Shown piece by piece: positions 43,725 to 53,923 of a stretch of 64,000 nucleotides of DNA. The translations under genes were made by a program, and so were the position numbers. Below the pieces are notes generated by a model that saw nothing but the letters and a program-made list of their open reading frames with translations, was not told the DNA's origin and searched no databases. Source of the stretch: 1-14-2-50-31-20 sp964617555 (lineage in GTDB: Bacteria; Bacteroidota; Ignavibacteria; Ignavibacteriales; Melioribacteraceae); contig CAZTYP010000070.1 in assembly GCA_964617555.1 (NCBI GenBank), positions 18,968 through 82,967 of the forward strand. Direction: 5' to 3'. Position 1 is the stretch's first letter. The number at the start of each line of letters is the position of its first letter.

Positions 43725-46316
43725 TTATTTAAGAAGCATTGCTTTTTTGGTAAAGGAATGAGTTTTACCATTGGAGATAATTCTTGTGGAAATAAAATAA
43801 ACACCGCTCGGAATATTTTCCGCATTCCAAGTAACCTGATGATAACCTGCATTTTTACCGGAATTTACAAGTGTTGCTATTTTTTCCCCAAGCATATTAT
43901 AAACCGAAATATTAACTTCTCCGGCTTCGGGCAATGAATATTTAATTTCGGTACTCGGATTAAACGGATTAGGATAATTTTGGAACAATGCAAACTTAGT
44001 CGGCATCTTTTCACCATTTTCCACATCCGTAACAAGAATTGTAACGAAATTTGAATATTTGGAATTAGTTTTGGAATTATAACCGTAAACCACATATGAA
44101 TAACTTCCACCGATTATTACCGTAGTATCAACATATGTTCTTACATTTGCACCAACACTATCTAACACCGGCATACTTGATATATAATTTCCCGTATTTC
44201 CACTGTTTGTTTGACGTAAAATAATATAACCGTCTTCGCTGGCGGAATTATCGTCCCAGATAAGATTAACCCTGTCACCTCCGGAGATTGCTCCCGTTAA
44301 CGCCGTAGGTTGTTTCATAACTGTTATTATTGAATCCACATTGGAGTACCCGGCAAATCCCGCATTATTGAATGCGGCAACTCTAAAGAAATATTCCGTT
44401 CCGTCAATAAGATTTGTATCGGTATAAAATGTTGTATTCAAATTCAAAGTATCAAGAATGCTCCAAGCATTTGAAACATTAACTGAATATTCAATAATAA
44501 ACCCGAGCTCGTTAGAAGAATTATCCGCCCAGGTAATATGAGCCGTATTACAACTATCAATTGCATCGTGAATTACAACCAAATTGTTTGGAAGATTAGG
44601 AGGACTTGTTGTTACAATTCTAAGACTTCCTGTTTCGATTTTGGCATTAGGAGTTCCTTCGTTAAACAAAAATTTCTCCATACAAATATTTGTATGATTA
44701 CCTGCAACAACAGAGGAACTAACGGTAAATTTTAATTTAACAATTGCACCTTTTGTATTAAATCCGGTTGTATTTGCTCCGGCAATAGTAACTTTATTAC
44801 CCATATTGTTTGCAGAAAAAACCCATCCTGCAGTTGATGTTCCGGTTTTAACAACTTCTTTAAATTTAATTACGGAAGAATCGAAACAAATATTTGTTTG
44901 CAACGATACAATTGAATATGTGGGAGAAAGATTTCCCATATAAATAGGAATTTCTATGGTTGCACCAGGTTCGGCTGTTGTATCCGGAATTGCAACCTCG
45001 GTATCATAAATTTCGATATTACCCGATGTTCCCGTGTTACCGTAAACGTCTTGAACGGAAACAGTAACAACACCGCCGCTAAGAGCAGTTAACAACCCGC
45101 CATTATCTATGGAAGCATAAGAAGCATTACTTACAGTCCAAGAATAAGGAGGGGTTCCGCTCCTTGTTGTAAACCGCAAAGTATCTCCGGCTAACAAACT
45201 TGCGGTATTCGGAAAAACCGGAAGAGTAATTAAATTCCAAGCGGTAAGTCTGCTTCGCGGGCCGGGGAATCCGATATCTGTTTCATTAAATAAAATATCT
45301 TTTAATGCTAGTTCGGTACCCCAAATACCATCTGATGTAATTCTTAATTTTATTTTAAGCAACACACCACTGCCGGAAAGAGGAGCAGCTCCGGCAAAAG
45401 CTATTTTAAGTTTATTATTTCTATATGAAAATTCGGGAACGGGATATGCATTTAGCAAAGTTCCGTTTGTAACTATTTCAAGAGGAATAAATGCATTTTG
45501 ATTATATTCAACAGTAAATTCACCGGCAGTATAATTTAAGCCCGTTAAATCAGATACATAAACGGGAAGTTCTAAAACTTGACCTTTATAAAACGCAGTA
45601 TCGCGACAAGTTAATTGAAAAGCTCTAACCGTAATATCACCCGAAGTATCCACAATTCCGTTTGCATCCGTTGCAACAATTCTTGTTATACCTTTATGTA
45701 CAGCAGTCAACAATCCGTCTGTATTTATTGTAGCAACAGATCCGTCTGTTACACTCCATGTATAAGGAGGAGTACCGTATTGGACATTAAATTGTTTCGT
45801 ATTTCCGACAGGAAGAATTTCAGTATCGGGATAAACACTTATTGTCGGTTTTGCATTAACATTTATATATCCGTTTCTAACAACTATCGGAGGTGTTCCT
45901 TCATTAAAATAATTATATTGCAAGCCACCTTCAAATCTTACATAACTTCCTCCTCTGTTTACCGCTTCAACGCGCAAATATAATAATATGCCCGTTCCGG
46001 ATAAATCGGTTGTACCGGCTGCGGCAACAGAAATTTTATCATTTGTAACATTGTATGTTACCCCGCCCCAACTTTCGGTTAACGTTCCTGTAGAAAAAGC
46101 AGAATCAATTTGTATTGTTGACGAAGAAAAACTAAATTGCAAATTATACGAGGAAATTTCTTTTCCGGTTACAGAGCTATCTACATATACCGGAATATAT
46201 GCAACATCTCCGGCAACTAACGTTGTATCATGAATTGACACACCGATTTCACCCAGTCCAAAAGCTGAATAGAACGGAAGCAGCAAAAACCATAATATTT
46301 TTATTAACTTTTTCAT
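43725..46316 (-). CDS. Secreted triple-cohesin protein with Big2, FN3 and T9SS domains
   Basis: The 863-residue protein has a signal peptide, then three cohesin-like modules (about 24-155, 235-365 and 440-570), each with a pattern such as VAGDVAYIPVYVDSS and ending near LFNEGTPN-type loops. Two Big2-like Ig modules lie between (YTWSVTDGSVATINTDGLL and SWTVSNASYASIDNGGLL). Two fibronectin type III modules (about 577-770) follow, and then a T9SS domain (NYPNPFNPSTEIKYSLP). Cohesins bind dockerins in cellulosome-like assemblies. The gene 56 bases upstream encodes a protein with a dockerin, making a scaffold/partner relation possible. Whether these cohesins are functional binders is unknown. Confidence 0.87.
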   Translation of the reverse strand: MKKLIKILWFLLLPFYSAFGLGEIGVSIHDTTLVAGDVAYIPVYVDSSVTGKEISSYNLQFSFSSSTIQIDSAFSTGTLTESWGGVTYNVTNDKISVAAAGTTDLSGTGILLYLRVEAVNRGGSYVRFEGGLQYNYFNEGTPPIVVRNGYINVNAKPTISVYPDTEILPVGNTKQFNVQYGTPPYTWSVTDGSVATINTDGLLTAVHKGITRIVATDANGIVDTSGDITVRAFQLTCRDTAFYKGQVLELPVYVSDLTGLNYTAGEFTVEYNQNAFIPLEIVTNGTLLNAYPVPEFSYRNNKLKIAFAGAAPLSGSGVLLKIKLRITSDGIWGTELALKDILFNETDIGFPGPRSRLTAWNLITLPVFPNTASLLAGDTLRFTTRSGTPPYSWTVSNASYASIDNGGLLTALSGGVVTVSVQDVYGNTGTSGNIEIYDTEVAIPDTTAEPGATIEIPIYMGNLSPTYSIVSLQTNICFDSSVIKFKEVVKTGTSTAGWVFSANNMGNKVTIAGANTTGFNTKGAIVKLKFTVSSSVVAGNHTNICMEKFLFNEGTPNAKIETGSLRIVTTSPPNLPNNLVVIHDAIDSCNTAHITWADNSSNELGFIIEYSVNVSNAWSILDTLNLNTTFYTDTNLIDGTEYFFRVAAFNNAGFAGYSNVDSIITVMKQPTALTGAISGGDRVNLIWDDNSASEDGYIILRQTNSGNTGNYISSMPVLDSVGANVRTYVDTTVIIGGSYSYVVYGYNSKTNSKYSNFVTILVTDVENGEKMPTKFALFQNYPNPFNPSTEIKYSLPEAGEVNISVYNMLGEKIATLVNSGKNAGYHQVTWNAENIPSGVYFISTRIISNGKTHSFTKKAMLLK

Positions 46317-46334
46317 TTTCTACCCACTTGTTTT

Positions 46335-46358
46335 TGCGGCGGAATTGTTTCCGCCGCA
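46335..46358. other. Strong GC-rich hairpin between the two surface-protein genes
   Basis: GCGGCGGAA (46336-46344) and TTCCGCCGC (46349-46357) form a perfect 9-bp stem with a TTGT loop, extended by one T-A pair. It lies in the 56-base gap between the beta-helix gene stop and the cohesin gene start. On the minus strand it is followed by A residues and not a T run, so it is not a canonical terminator; it may stabilise or process the mRNA or reduce read-through. Confidence 0.6.
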
Positions 46359-46372
46359 TGTTAATTAAACAA

Positions 46373-49300
46373 TTACTTAAGAACCATTAGTTTTTTAGTT
46401 GCTATAAATTTATTTGCAATTATTCTGTATATGTAAACTCCGGAACTTACCTTGCTTCCGGCATTGTTTGTAGCATTCCATGTAACTTTATATCTACCGG
46501 CATTTTGAGTTTCGTTAACCAATGTTTTAACAATCTGTCCGTTAATATCATAAATTACCACTTTAACGTTTACGTTATCTTCGGGTATCTGATAAGAGAT
46601 AACCGTTGATGGATTAAATGGATTAGGATAATTTTGATTTAAACCGTATGTAGTCGGTTTTCCTATAAATTCAATAGGTTGTGATGAAACATTTTGTGTA
46701 AAATCCGTTTCATTTGCAAGGAATTTTGTAACTCTTAAATCGTCGGTAACTTTTCCTTTAATTTCCGTATTTGCCGTAAAGTTAATAGTAAGAAGTTCCC
46801 CTTCCATCTCCATCGGTTTTGCACCGGCAATTGCAATAATTAACTTTTCACTTTCTTGATTATAACCATAACTAATACTGTAAGATGAAAATGCATCTGC
46901 AAGAGTAACATCCGCCACACTATACAATTCCGGATTAACACTCATTTCAATTTGCAATGCCGTTACCCCTTTGGTATTGCTTATATCAACAGGAATTGAG
47001 AATTCTTCGCCACGTGCCGCAGTTGCTCCGGCAAAAGAGAGACTAACATTTTCAACCTTTTGTAATGCCAAATATTTCTTTGTTTTCACATCTATCTTCG
47101 GCATTTCCGGTGCAGGAGAAGAACCTGCTTCGGCAGGGAAAGTGGAAATTAATCCCACCGAATATTGAAGAATAAGCGAAGCATCATAGGCTGCAACTGA
47201 ACCGTCGCCGGATACATCCGCAACACCTAACTGTGTAGGATTAAGCAATTCAACGCCGGATACATGTTTTAATAATTTGGAAGCATCGAATGCTTGAACG
47301 GTACCGTTAAGACTAACATCACCCATAATAGGATTAGACGCACCGGCACCAAGCCAAGGGACATAATCCACTCCGTCGGAAACCGCTTGCCCCGTACCTC
47401 CGGGGTTACCGGAATGAGTTGGTCCGGAATTATCTCCCCACCAGTTGTTTTCGGCATTTATTATATAGGATTTATCAACATTGTTAACACCTAAACCACT
47501 ATTATCATAAATATCACAGAAATTTATAACGGGATTAGATGCCCCTTTGGCAACAAGGGCATTGTTATTATTTTTCAATACGGAATTAAGGATTGTCGGG
47601 CTTGCGCTATTTGTATAAATTGCTGCATAATTATTTGAATAATAGAACCCTGCATATTGAATTGTAACATATTTCAACATACAGTACGGTTCCAACGATT
47701 CGTTTTCAAAAATTATTCCGTTCCATCCTCTGTGCCAATCCCACGGAGATGTTTCGGTACTATCGGAATTTGTATCTCCACCGTAAAAATCATCTCTTAA
47801 ATCGGTAAAGACAATTATGCTATCCGGTGTTGAGCCGCCTTCGGCCATTAAACCTCGTCGTACACGTAAACCTGTTCCAGGGAAAAACTTTAATACAACC
47901 CCGGGCTCAATTGTTAAAATTGCGTTACTGGCTATAGTATAATTGCCAAATAAATAAGGGATGTTCACAATACCCGCAAAATTCCTCTTAGTTAATAAAA
48001 CATCTTGAACCAACGTTTCGTTTTCCAAAACGCCAATTGCCTTATAGGTTGTTCCGGCAATAATATTTCCAGCTGTTACTTTCGGATATGAAACCAAGGA
48101 TGTTCTTATAGGAGCATATTTTAGGTCGAGAAACATTGAACCTAATAATTCAGGAGTAGAAACACCGGTCAAATAAATTCCCCATTCGTCTTTATTAAAC
48201 AAGATATTTTGTAAAGTGGGCGATGCCTGGTCAAGATGAATGGCAATTTGCGAGTATTTAAACACAGCATTACTAACAATACTGCTGTCGTTACTTACAT
48301 CGTAAAATTTTATTCTGGTTCCTGTCATAGTAGGAGAACTTAACGACCCGTCCCCGTTTGTATCCTTCGGATTACCAAATCTATCATCTCTTAGATCGGT
48401 AAAAACAACTTGTTGTTCCGGAGAACCCAAAATATTCAATCTTCCCTTAACATCAAATCTTCCGTTTTTGAATACAATTCCGGCGGGAATTGTTATGGAT
48501 GTTCCGGAATTTATGGTTGATGTTTCAAATAAATAATAAGTGATATTTGTAAATCCGCCAAAATTTCTTATGGGAACAGTTGCATTAACCGAATAGTTTT
48601 CACCTTTTATTCCTATTGCCATTATACCGGCATTAAGAGCAACATTGTTGGAAAACGTAGGAGTTGCAAACATACTCATGGTAATAGGAGTTTTCGAAAC
48701 ATTATTTATTTCACAATTTGTTATTGAAGGATGTGCACTTCCATAAATTCCTATTCCGTTTGAAGACGATTGTTCGACAATACAACTATCCATATCAACT
48801 ACAGTGTTGTATATCCTTACAATTGCCATATCGGAATAACTATGGCAACACTCATTACCCGCATAACGGATAGAACAATTATTCAATGTATTTAACCCTT
48901 CGGAAGAAGAAGAATAGAAAACAAGTCCTCTCCAATTACCTTTTGCCGGAGAAGAATTATTCCCGTCGTTATTAGTATCACCACCGTTAGAATCATCTTT
49001 AATAGAAGTAAAGACTATTTTCTCAGTTGGTGTTCCGTTTGCAACCAAAGCTCCGTTTATTACAATTCCATGACGATAGTGTGTATTGAATTTAATTACA
49101 ACACCAGGTTCAATAGTTAATACCGCATTTGAACTGATTGTTAACGAATTTATTATATAAGCAATATTACTTATTCCGGCAAGACTTCGTTTGGCAAGAG
49201 TAGCATTGGAAGAAAGAGTTCCTTCTAAGATTTTAATTCCCTTGCTCCCGTTTGCCATAAAAGAGATATTATTAAATCTTGGATTTGATTTTAAAGACAT

Positions 49301-51769
49301 TGCAATCGGGTCTGCTTGACAATTTTTTATATCAACATCTTCTACCCTTGGAGTCGAAGCACCTTCACAAATAATTCCGTAATACGAATCCGAAATGGTG
49401 GAATTTGTTATTCTTGCCGAAGCATCACGGTAAGTAACGCCTCCTTTATTTCCGCTTCCGGAAAATTGGATTAAACAATGGTTTAATTTTGAAAAGAGAG
49501 AATCGCTTGTTTCTTCAAACTGAATTGTTCCCCAATTATTTACTGCGGGAGAAGAACCGTTACCGTCTCCGTTTGTATCTCCAGGATTACCAAAGTTATC
49601 ATCTTTAATTGATGTAAAAACAATCTCTTCAAACGCTTCATTGGCTTTATCTGCTTTTATATTTACAGTTACCCCGCCAACATCGGCGCCATCGGCTTTT
49701 AATCCGCCATAAACTATAATACTGTTGTTATCCCAAACTTTAACAACTACACCCGGGTCAACAATTACTTCCGTTCCCGAATTGATAATTAAGGTTCCCA
49801 TTAAAGCATATGTAATATTTGTAAATCCCGCAAAATTTCTTTTTAATAATTCGCCATTAACCGGTAAGTGTTCACCTTCAATTCCTATTGCTCTCACTCC
49901 GGCGTTTGTCATGCTATTTCCCGAAAATGTAGGATTAGCCGAAACGGACATTATAACCGGTGTATAAGTTGTGTTTTCAAAACTACAACCGGTTACGGTA
50001 GGGTTAGATTGCCCGAATATTCTAATGCCGTATACTACATCCTTAAATAAAGAATTACCAATTGTAGGACTTGCATTTATGAGACTTAAAGCACCACCTC
50101 CAATATGCACTCCGTTCAGATAATAAGCCTGCCATGGTAATGATGCAAACTGAATTTTGCAGTGGTCAAGGATGGAAGAATCATCGCTGTTTCCTTCAAA
50201 CACAATTCCTCCCCAATCGTTTTTCCCCGGAACGGACGAGGTTCCGTCTTTATTTGTATCTTTCGGGTTACCGTATTCATCATCCTTAACCGAAGTAAAA
50301 ATTATCGGTTCATCTGTGGTTCCTTCCGCAACAAATTTACCTTTAACAATTAAATGATGTGAAAAATAATACGATTTAATTACTACACCTTCATCAATTG
50401 TTAATGTCATTCCGTTAGGAACCGTTACGGAACCAAGTAAAACATAGGTTATATTGGGAATGGCGGAAAAAGTTCTTTGTGGAAGATGAGCATTACCCCT
50501 TAATGTTCCTCCCAAAAGACCAATTGCATCATATTGATTGTCCGAAGCGGGGAATGTATTATCACCGAACTCCGGTGCCGCTTCAAACGACATTGCAACC
50601 GGAACCATCTGGCTTGAGCCGATATCATTGTTTTTAAACACCGGGTTAGACAATCCTATAAACATTCCACCATAATAATTGTTAGAAAAGGTACAATATG
50701 TTATTGTGGGACTTGCATTTTCTGTTGTTATCGCTCCGGTATTACCTCTTCCGGCAAACGAAATTGTACAGTATTTTAAAAATGAGGTAGAATCGGCACT
50801 GGAATCTTTGAAGTATATTCCGTACCAATCTCCCGTTCTCGGTGCACTCGTAAAACCGTCTCCGTTTGTATCACCGAATTCATTATCATCTTTATACGAA
50901 GTAAAAACTATTTTTTCGGTTTCTCTGTTAGCAACGGCACGTATTGAACCTTCTACATATAAATGTCCGCCCATAGATTTTACAACATTTGTAGGAGCAA
51001 TAAGCAATGAATCGCCACTATTAATTATAAAATCATGTTCCAAAACATAAGGAACATTGATAGTATCCCACACCATTGAGTTATAACGATTACTATGCAT
51101 AAGAATACCATCATGAGTATTGCCGGTTAACGTATTAAGCCCCTCAAACACAACCGAAGCGGCACCATCATATCTAATTGGCCATTGGCAAGATTGAATT
51201 GTAGAGTTTGTTAAAACCACTGTGTCTCTTTCAGTAACATAAATCCCCAAACTATTACAATTCAAGATTGTACTCCCTGTAATTTCGGCATTGGAATTAC
51301 CCATTAATTTTACACCGTCCCATTGTGAATATGAGATCTGTGATGTATCAATTTTTACACGTCCTTTATATACGTATATATTGGAGTAATCGTATTTACC
51401 GGCATATTTAACTTCACAATGCTTTAAATGAACATAACCAGAATGATAATAATCCCCAATTTTAATATTCCCCCAGTATCCGGGTTGCGGGTCTCCTCCG
51501 ACAGAGTCAGCATATGATGTAAAAACAGTATGATCTGCTTCTAACGAACCTAAAACCGTAAAACGTGTTCCCTGTTTAAATTCTACCCGCACACCGGCTT
51601 CAGTTGTTAATGTTACTCCTGTATTAACTGTTAAATTTCCGGTAACAATGTACGGACTGTGCGACAACATTAAGGTAGAATCCGCCGAAATGGTGCCGGA
51701 AATATTTGTCTGTGCGACAAGAAATGATGAAAAAAGGAAAATAAGTAAAATTGTTAGTTTCCTTTGCAT
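46373..51769 (-). CDS. Giant secreted parallel beta-helix protein with dockerin, cohesin and T9SS domains
   Basis: A 1798-residue protein with a signal peptide (KLTILLIFLFSSFLVAQ). Most of it (about 20-1475) is a right-handed beta-helix built from about seven large modules. Six contain a calcium-loop-like DTNGDG (or variant) with a preceding IVFTSxKDD, near residues 300, 508, 731, 931, 1136 and 1333. NNWWGDNSGPTHSGN closes the helix. A dockerin-like pair of loops (DVSLNGTVQAFDAS and DVSGDGSVAAYDAS, about 1480-1536) is followed by a cohesin module (about 1573-1690) and a T9SS domain (NYPNPFNPSTVISYQIP). The ATG has AGGGGAGG upstream. A polysaccharide-binding or lyase role is possible, but no catalytic site is identified. 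Confidence 0.9.
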   Translation of the reverse strand: MQRKLTILLIFLFSSFLVAQTNISGTISADSTLMLSHSPYIVTGNLTVNTGVTLTTEAGVRVEFKQGTRFTVLGSLEADHTVFTSYADSVGGDPQPGYWGNIKIGDYYHSGYVHLKHCEVKYAGKYDYSNIYVYKGRVKIDTSQISYSQWDGVKLMGNSNAEITGSTILNCNSLGIYVTERDTVVLTNSTIQSCQWPIRYDGAASVVFEGLNTLTGNTHDGILMHSNRYNSMVWDTINVPYVLEHDFIINSGDSLLIAPTNVVKSMGGHLYVEGSIRAVANRETEKIVFTSYKDDNEFGDTNGDGFTSAPRTGDWYGIYFKDSSADSTSFLKYCTISFAGRGNTGAITTENASPTITYCTFSNNYYGGMFIGLSNPVFKNNDIGSSQMVPVAMSFEAAPEFGDNTFPASDNQYDAIGLLGGTLRGNAHLPQRTFSAIPNITYVLLGSVTVPNGMTLTIDEGVVIKSYYFSHHLIVKGKFVAEGTTDEPIIFTSVKDDEYGNPKDTNKDGTSSVPGKNDWGGIVFEGNSDDSSILDHCKIQFASLPWQAYYLNGVHIGGGALSLINASPTIGNSLFKDVVYGIRIFGQSNPTVTGCSFENTTYTPVIMSVSANPTFSGNSMTNAGVRAIGIEGEHLPVNGELLKRNFAGFTNITYALMGTLIINSGTEVIVDPGVVVKVWDNNSIIVYGGLKADGADVGGVTVNIKADKANEAFEEIVFTSIKDDNFGNPGDTNGDGNGSSPAVNNWGTIQFEETSDSLFSKLNHCLIQFSGSGNKGGVTYRDASARITNSTISDSYYGIICEGASTPRVEDVDIKNCQADPIAMSLKSNPRFNNISFMANGSKGIKILEGTLSSNATLAKRSLAGISNIAYIINSLTISSNAVLTIEPGVVIKFNTHYRHGIVINGALVANGTPTEKIVFTSIKDDSNGGDTNNDGNNSSPAKGNWRGLVFYSSSSEGLNTLNNCSIRYAGNECCHSYSDMAIVRIYNTVVDMDSCIVEQSSSNGIGIYGSAHPSITNCEINNVSKTPITMSMFATPTFSNNVALNAGIMAIGIKGENYSVNATVPIRNFGGFTNITYYLFETSTINSGTSITIPAGIVFKNGRFDVKGRLNILGSPEQQVVFTDLRDDRFGNPKDTNGDGSLSSPTMTGTRIKFYDVSNDSSIVSNAVFKYSQIAIHLDQASPTLQNILFNKDEWGIYLTGVSTPELLGSMFLDLKYAPIRTSLVSYPKVTAGNIIAGTTYKAIGVLENETLVQDVLLTKRNFAGIVNIPYLFGNYTIASNAILTIEPGVVLKFFPGTGLRVRRGLMAEGGSTPDSIIVFTDLRDDFYGGDTNSDSTETSPWDWHRGWNGIIFENESLEPYCMLKYVTIQYAGFYYSNNYAAIYTNSASPTILNSVLKNNNNALVAKGASNPVINFCDIYDNSGLGVNNVDKSYIINAENNWWGDNSGPTHSGNPGGTGQAVSDGVDYVPWLGAGASNPIMGDVSLNGTVQAFDASKLLKHVSGVELLNPTQLGVADVSGDGSVAAYDASLILQYSVGLISTFPAEAGSSPAPEMPKIDVKTKKYLALQKVENVSLSFAGATAARGEEFSIPVDISNTKGVTALQIEMSVNPELYSVADVTLADAFSSYSISYGYNQESEKLIIAIAGAKPMEMEGELLTINFTANTEIKGKVTDDLRVTKFLANETDFTQNVSSQPIEFIGKPTTYGLNQNYPNPFNPSTVISYQIPEDNVNVKVVIYDINGQIVKTLVNETQNAGRYKVTWNATNNAGSKVSSGVYIYRIIANKFIATKKLMVLK

Positions 51770-52250
51770 AATTAACCTCCCCTTATTATTATGTGCGGCT
51801 TATGAATAATGAAAAGAAGCATTTGTTTTTCCATTAAACATTTAACTTTTAAACTAAAGCAATTTTAACGAAAATTATTTTTGATTGCAATATAAAAAAA
51901 GAGAAAGGTGTCTTTTGTGTTATTAATCACAAATATATTTTGTCGCAACAACATGGTTTTAAACAGAGTCTGCTCTTAATTCGATTGAAAAGAATACTGA
52001 AAAAAGTTATGTTGAATACTTGAACCGAAGAATCTTTTAGTCGTACTCCGTCTTCAAAAGTAATTTTACTTTATATTATATTTTATATCTTCGAAGTTGT
52101 AATCCGTTGCTTTTTTATCTCTATATTTAACCCGATAAATATTATGTTTGACGGTTAAATTTGTTTTGTTTAACCTTCCTTTAAATTATTTACAATTTGT
52201 TTTTTATTTTATTACTTTACAAACTCTAAAGAATTAAAACACGGATTAAA
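51770..52250. other. 481-base intergenic region between divergent surface-protein genes
   Basis: No gene longer than a few codons with a plausible start was seen on either strand. The region is very AT-rich and should contain the promoters of the beta-helix gene (minus) and the pectate-lyase-fold gene (plus). The only notable structure is the TTTGTG/CACAAA inverted repeat at 51914-51933. The Shine-Dalgarno of the minus-strand gene is at its right-hand start (plus CCTCCCCTT). Confidence 0.7.
51914..51933. promoter_or_regulatory. TTTGTG-N8-CACAAA inverted repeat, possible CRP/FNR-like operator
   Basis: Six-base arms TTTGTG (51914-51919) and CACAAA (51928-51933) flank 8 AT-rich bases. This resembles the TGTG...CACA symmetry of CRP/FNR-family sites, though the spacing differs from the standard TGTGA-N6-TCACA. 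It lies 145 bases upstream of the beta-helix gene start. Evidence is symmetry only. Confidence 0.3.
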
Positions 52251-53771
52251 ATGAAAAAACTATTTTTATTATTATTTTTCCCCCTTTTTTATCTTACGGC
52301 ACAAACAACAAGTGAAATTCCAAAAAAAAGAATTATAGATTGGTCCGAAGCGGGAGTATTAGGTAAAATACCATTACATTCAAAATCGGATTTTATTAAC
52401 ATCAATGATTTTTTAGGAAACGATACAACATTCGATAATGCACTTGTAAAGGCAATTAAAACCGGGGAAGAAGAGGAATTAAAAATAATATATTTCCCCG
52501 CCGGAAATTATCCTTTTAATAAACCGATAAAATTAAAATCCAACACGGTTATATTGGGAGCCGGGGCAAATAAATCTCATTTAATTATTTCGTTAAACGG
52601 AAAAAGAGGAAATTGTATTTCCTTTAACGGTAAGGTAATTAAAACATTGAATTATGATAATAAATTAAAGAAAGGGACAAAAAAAATTGTTCTTGATATG
52701 AACATTAAAAATTTTAAAAATGCCGTAATTGCAGAAATTTATCAAGGGAAAAATGTTTATGGAAAATCTTCTTCAGGCAAAGAAAAACAATATCAAAAAG
52801 GTCAAGTAATTAAAATCTCCGAAATTGATAATAACACTCTTATTTTACAAGATTCATTGCGTTTGGATTATCCCGTTAAAGATAAATGGGGAGAACCGAT
52901 AAAAATAAAATTAATTATCCCCGTAACTAACAGCGGTATCGAGAACATTTCCGTAAAAAGGAAAGACAGACCCCCGAAAAACGGAAGTAATATCATATCG
53001 TTTAATTATGCATACAACTGTTGGTTAAACGGTATTGCAAGTCGAATGGGGGCAAACAATCATGTTTCCGTTAATAACTCTCGTAATATTGAAATACGTG
53101 GTTCGTTTTTTAGTAGTACTTTTAATACAGGCGGCGGTGGAAACGGATATGGAATTGTTGTCGGGAGTAATTCCACCGATTGTCTTTTTGAAGATAATAT
53201 CTTTGAAAAATTACGCCATGCAATGATAATTGCAAGCAGCGCCAACGGAAATGTTTTCGGTTATAATGCTTCGTTCAACAAACCGCTATTAAATATAGAC
53301 GAAGCATCCATAAGTGTACACGGGCACTATCCATACATGAATCTTTTTGAAAGCAATTATGTTGAATATATTAATGTTGATTACGTTTGGGGTGCAAACG
53401 GAGAGTACAATACTTTTTTAAGAAATTATGTTTACGATAAAGGTCTTTTCGGACTTTTTAGAAATCAGGAATTACAAATTGAACGGGGAACCGATAAAAC
53501 AAATATTATTGGCAATTTGGCTAATGTTAAAGCAAGAGGAAAGGATAATTTTATTTTGAAAAACATGCCTATAAGTCAACTTACTGATGCTATGTTTCTG
53601 GAAACATATTCTTTTTATTATAACAAAAAACCGGATTTTATCCCGGCCTCCGTTTCGTGGCCTTGTTTCGGGTTAAAAACGTCGAAAACCGGAGAAGAAA
53701 TCTCAAATTCAATTCCGGCTGTTTTAAGATATTTTACGGATAACAAAACCGTTACGGTTAAATTTAATTAA
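52251..53771 (+). CDS. Secreted pectate-lyase-fold (right-handed beta-helix) protein
   Basis: The 506-residue protein has a signal peptide (KKLFLLLFFPLFYLTAQ) and a beta-helix of the pectate-lyase superfamily (GH28-related) type: IDWSEAGVLGKI, NALVKAIKTGEEEELKIIYF, PAGNYPFNKPIKLKSNTVIL, NIEIRGSFFSSTFNTGGGGN and SVHGHYPYMNLFESNYVEYI. The glycine-rich N-terminal layout is that of phage-tail-spike and polysaccharide-lyase-like proteins. No T9SS tail is seen, so it may be periplasmic or exported by another route. Catalytic residues cannot be assigned. The gene is single. Confidence 0.8.
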   Translation: MKKLFLLLFFPLFYLTAQTTSEIPKKRIIDWSEAGVLGKIPLHSKSDFININDFLGNDTTFDNALVKAIKTGEEEELKIIYFPAGNYPFNKPIKLKSNTVILGAGANKSHLIISLNGKRGNCISFNGKVIKTLNYDNKLKKGTKKIVLDMNIKNFKNAVIAEIYQGKNVYGKSSSGKEKQYQKGQVIKISEIDNNTLILQDSLRLDYPVKDKWGEPIKIKLIIPVTNSGIENISVKRKDRPPKNGSNIISFNYAYNCWLNGIASRMGANNHVSVNNSRNIEIRGSFFSSTFNTGGGGNGYGIVVGSNSTDCLFEDNIFEKLRHAMIIASSANGNVFGYNASFNKPLLNIDEASISVHGHYPYMNLFESNYVEYINVDYVWGANGEYNTFLRNYVYDKGLFGLFRNQELQIERGTDKTNIIGNLANVKARGKDNFILKNMPISQLTDAMFLETYSFYYNKKPDFIPASVSWPCFGLKTSKTGEEISNSIPAVLRYFTDNKTVTVKFN

Positions 53772-53797
53772 TGCTGAAAAGTTAAGAAAATCAAAAC

Positions 53798-53828
53798 TCC
53801 CGATATTATTTCATCCTTAATGTCGGGA
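53798..53828 (+). other. Hairpin after the pectate-lyase-fold gene
   Basis: TCCCGATATT and AATGTCGGGA form a 10-bp stem (one G-T pair) with an 11-base loop, starting 27 bases after the stop. No T run follows on the plus strand, so it may be a 3'-end stabilising hairpin or a weak terminator. Confidence 0.4.
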
Positions 53829-53923
53829 AGCAACATATAAAAAACCGAAACCACCTTAAAGAAGACAACAAGTAAAATAATACCCGCATTGCACAATATT
53901 ATCTAAAAAATTTTAAGGTTGAA

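Noticed and set aside
45615..45983. 122-codon open frame opposite the cohesin gene
   Set aside because: Its Asn/Ser/Cys-rich composition and position antisense to a beta-sandwich module point to a shadow.
46373..51769. Periodic DNA repeats that could suggest a CRISPR or tandem repeat array
   Set aside because: The periodicity is ~600-680 bases and conserved only at protein level, matching beta-helix modules.
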